DNA from: Microbacterium sp. MM2322
Lineage (GTDB): Bacteria > Actinomycetota > Actinomycetes > Actinomycetales > Microbacteriaceae
Assembly (NCBI RefSeq): GCF_964186585.1
Contig: NZ_OZ075067.1
Location: 992,001-1,056,000, forward strand
Direction: 5' to 3'
Length of the DNA stretch: 64,000 nucleotides
In this document: positions 62,613 through 64,000 of the stretch, in pieces
How the letters are laid out: the number at the start of each line of letters is the position of its first letter
Numbering within the stretch: position 1 is the first letter of the stretch
Translations under genes and position numbers: made by a program
Notes under the pieces: generated by a model
Databases searched by the model: none
The model's input: the letters and a program-made list of their open reading frames with translations, nothing else
Told to the model about the DNA's origin: nothing

Positions 62613-63383
62613 GTGAGTGAGCCACGAACCGTCCCCGCCCTCCAGCTCTCCGGTCTCTTCAAGCAGTTCGGATCGACTCCCGCCGTCGCCGGGATCGACC
62701 TCGTCGTCCCCGCCGGCTCGTTCTATGGGCTCGTCGGGCCGAACGGCGCGGGAAAGACCACGACTCTCTCGATGGCGACCGGCCTCCTCCGCCCCGACGC
62801 CGGTGGCGCCTGGGTGCACGGCATCGACGTGTGGCGCGACCCCGTTGCGGCGAAGCGCATCATCGGCAACCTGTCCGACGGCATCCGGCTGTTCGACCGC
62901 CTCACGGGCGAGCAGCTCATCACCTACACCGCGATGATGTTCGGCCTACCGCGCACGGAGATCGCGCCGCGCGTATCCGACCTCCTCGACTTGATGGACC
63001 TGCGACCGGCGGCCGGGACGATCGTCGCCGACTATTCCGCCGGCATGACCAAGAAGATCGCGCTCGCGTGCGCGCTCGTCCACGCTCCGCGTCTCCTCGT
63101 CCTCGACGAGCCGTTCGAATCCGTCGATCCCGTCTCGGCGGCGAACATCGAGGACGTCCTCCGGAGCTACACGGCCTCGGGCGGATCGGTCATCGTGTCG
63201 AGCCACTCGATGGACCTCGTGCAGCGCATGTGCGACCACGTCGCGGTCATCGCGGCGGGTCGAGTGCTCGCGGCCGGCACGATCGACGAGGTCCGCGGCG
63301 GGCAGAGCCTGCAGGACCGCTTCGTCGATCTCGTCGGCGGTCGTCACCAGAGCGAGGGGCCGCAGTGGTTGCGACAGTCCTGA
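62613..63383 (+). CDS. ABC transporter ATP-binding protein
   Basis: A 256-residue ABC ATPase of the exporter type. Walker A GPNGAGKTT lies near residue 45, the signature region is ADYSAGMTKKIALACAL (a DYSAGM variant of LSGGQ), Walker B LLVLDEPFESVDP, and the H-loop SSHSM. The variant signature is usual in this ABC-2 subgroup. It overlaps the membrane-protein gene that follows by 19 bp, so they form one transporter. The substrate is unknown. Confidence 0.9.
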   Translation: MSEPRTVPALQLSGLFKQFGSTPAVAGIDLVVPAGSFYGLVGPNGAGKTTTLSMATGLLRPDAGGAWVHGIDVWRDPVAAKRIIGNLSDGIRLFDRLTGEQLITYTAMMFGLPRTEIAPRVSDLLDLMDLRPAAGTIVADYSAGMTKKIALACALVHAPRLLVLDEPFESVDPVSAANIEDVLRSYTASGGSVIVSSHSMDLVQRMCDHVAVIAAGRVLAAGTIDEVRGGQSLQDRFVDLVGGRHQSEGPQWLRQS

Positions 63384-64000
63384 AGCTCCGGTACCGCGCC
63401 CTCTTCAACACCCTCGCCCGGCGGCCCTGGCAACTCGTCGGGTTCATCTTCGGGGTGCTGTGGGGGCTCGGCATCCTGACCTCTCTCACCGCGGGCATCG
63501 TGTCGCTCAGCCTCTTCGGGTCGCTCGAGGCCGCGGCCGAAGTCAGCATCATCGCCGGGAGCGCGCTCATCCTCGGGTGGGTTCTCGGTCCCATCATCGT
63601 CGCAGGGATGGATACGTCGATCGATGCGCGGCGCCTCGCGCCTTTCCCGTTCACTCGCCGTCAGACGATGCTCGCGCTCGTCGGTACCGCGGTGACCGGC
63701 ATCCCCGGGGTCGTCACGACCCTCCTCGCCCTGATCTCTCTCGTCCTCTGGCTCCGCTGGCCGCTGGCTGCCCTCGCCGGCATCCCCGCCGCCATCGTCG
63801 GGGTGGCGATCTGCGTCGTCGCCTCCCGCCTCGTCGCGGAGCTGTCCGGCGGGTTCGGAGGCAACCGGCGCGGGCGCGAGTTCATCGGCACGCTCGTCCT
63901 CGTCGTCGCGATGCTCTCGGGGCCTCTCCTCACGGGGATACTCGCTCTGCTCGACGGCGGAGGCGGCTCGTTGGGCGATCGGCTCGCCGCCGCGGCCGAC
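63365..64000 (+). CDS. ABC transporter permease (partial, C-terminus outside window)
   Basis: The first 212 codons of a membrane protein start at GTG 63365 inside the ATPase gene, with GAGGGG just upstream. The frame reads VATVLKLRYRALFNTLARR, then several hydrophobic segments (GFIFGVLWGLGILTSLTAG, LILGWVLGPIIVAG, GVVTTLLALISLVLWL). SIDARRLAPFPFTRRQ lies between helices, as in a group of actinobacterial exporter permeases. It is presumably the channel partner of the ATPase. The frame is open to the end of the window. Confidence 0.82.
   Translation, partial: MVATVLKLRYRALFNTLARRPWQLVGFIFGVLWGLGILTSLTAGIVSLSLFGSLEAAAEVSIIAGSALILGWVLGPIIVAGMDTSIDARRLAPFPFTRRQTMLALVGTAVTGIPGVVTTLLALISLVLWLRWPLAALAGIPAAIVGVAICVVASRLVAELSGGFGGNRRGREFIGTLVLVVAMLSGPLLTGILALLDGGGGSLGDRLAAAAD

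Noticed and set aside
1..64000. CRISPR arrays, rRNA, tRNA genes, insertion sequences, prophage
   Set aside because: No regularly spaced direct repeats, no transposase, integrase or phage structural motifs, and no tRNA-like cloverleaf in the intergenic gaps, all but one of which are shorter than 300 bp (the longest, between lexA and the LysM gene, is 306 bp).

Overview
The window is chromosomal DNA of a high-GC Gram-positive bacterium, most likely a Microbacteriaceae actinobacterium close to Microbacterium. The reasons are the strong GC bias at third codon positions, frequent GTG starts, the Shine-Dalgarno form GAAAGGA, and several gene orders typical of that family (rnj-ftsK-pgsA-cinA-clgR-DUF3046-recA-recX, miaB-miaA-dapF-hflX, lexA-LysM-his, DUF1844-infC-rpmI-rplT-trmH-glu-pheST). 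I see no prophage, insertion sequence, CRISPR array, rRNA or tRNA gene. About 65 protein genes are present; the first (an acyltransferase) and the last (an ABC permease) are cut by the window ends.

Layout. 1-8.4 kb: accessory metabolism, with a flavin monooxygenase/FMN reductase pair, a DedA membrane protein, a glycosyltransferase fused to an SGNH hydrolase, and a CitA/CitB-type two-component system divergent from its probable target, a DctA-like dicarboxylate transporter. 8.4-18.5 kb: pnp, a degenerate aldo/keto reductase, a phosphatase, a TauE/SafE exporter, dapB, an OsmC protein, a thioredoxin/DUF4395 pair and thyX. 18.5-20.4 kb: an SDR, then a Vsr-like nuclease-fold gene bracketed by two 70-nt hairpin repeats. 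20.4-30.2 kb: dapA-rnj, ftsK, pgsA, cinA, clgR, recA-recX. 30.3-39.3 kb: a drug-export-type ABC pair, miaB-miaA, an inserted hydrolase-TetR pair, dapF, an RsmC-like methyltransferase and hflX. 39.3-46 kb: an S9 peptidase, the metF-metE operon, and lexA divergent from a LysM gene. 46-50 kb: hisC-hisB-hisH-hisA-sseB. 50-60 kb: the infC-rpmI-rplT translation operon, a TrmH-type methyltransferase, a four-gene glutamate-type ABC importer, and pheS-pheT. 60-64 kb: a carboxylesterase, an AAA ATPase and an ABC exporter.

The genes combine into lysine/diaminopimelate synthesis (dapA, dapB, dapF), histidine synthesis (partial set), methionine synthesis (metF, metE), the SOS response (recA, recX, lexA, probably the LysM protein), RNA turnover and modification (pnp, rnj, miaA, miaB, TrmH, RsmC-like) and translation (infC, rpmI, rplT, pheST). 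A recurrent regulatory feature is a TANNNT -10 box ending 6-9 nt before the start codon, seen at roughly eighteen genes and indicating widespread leaderless transcription. The most unusual items are the paired hairpin repeats around the nuclease gene, the glycosyltransferase-SGNH fusion, an infC gene that begins with ATC, and an aldo/keto reductase that has lost three of its four catalytic residues.
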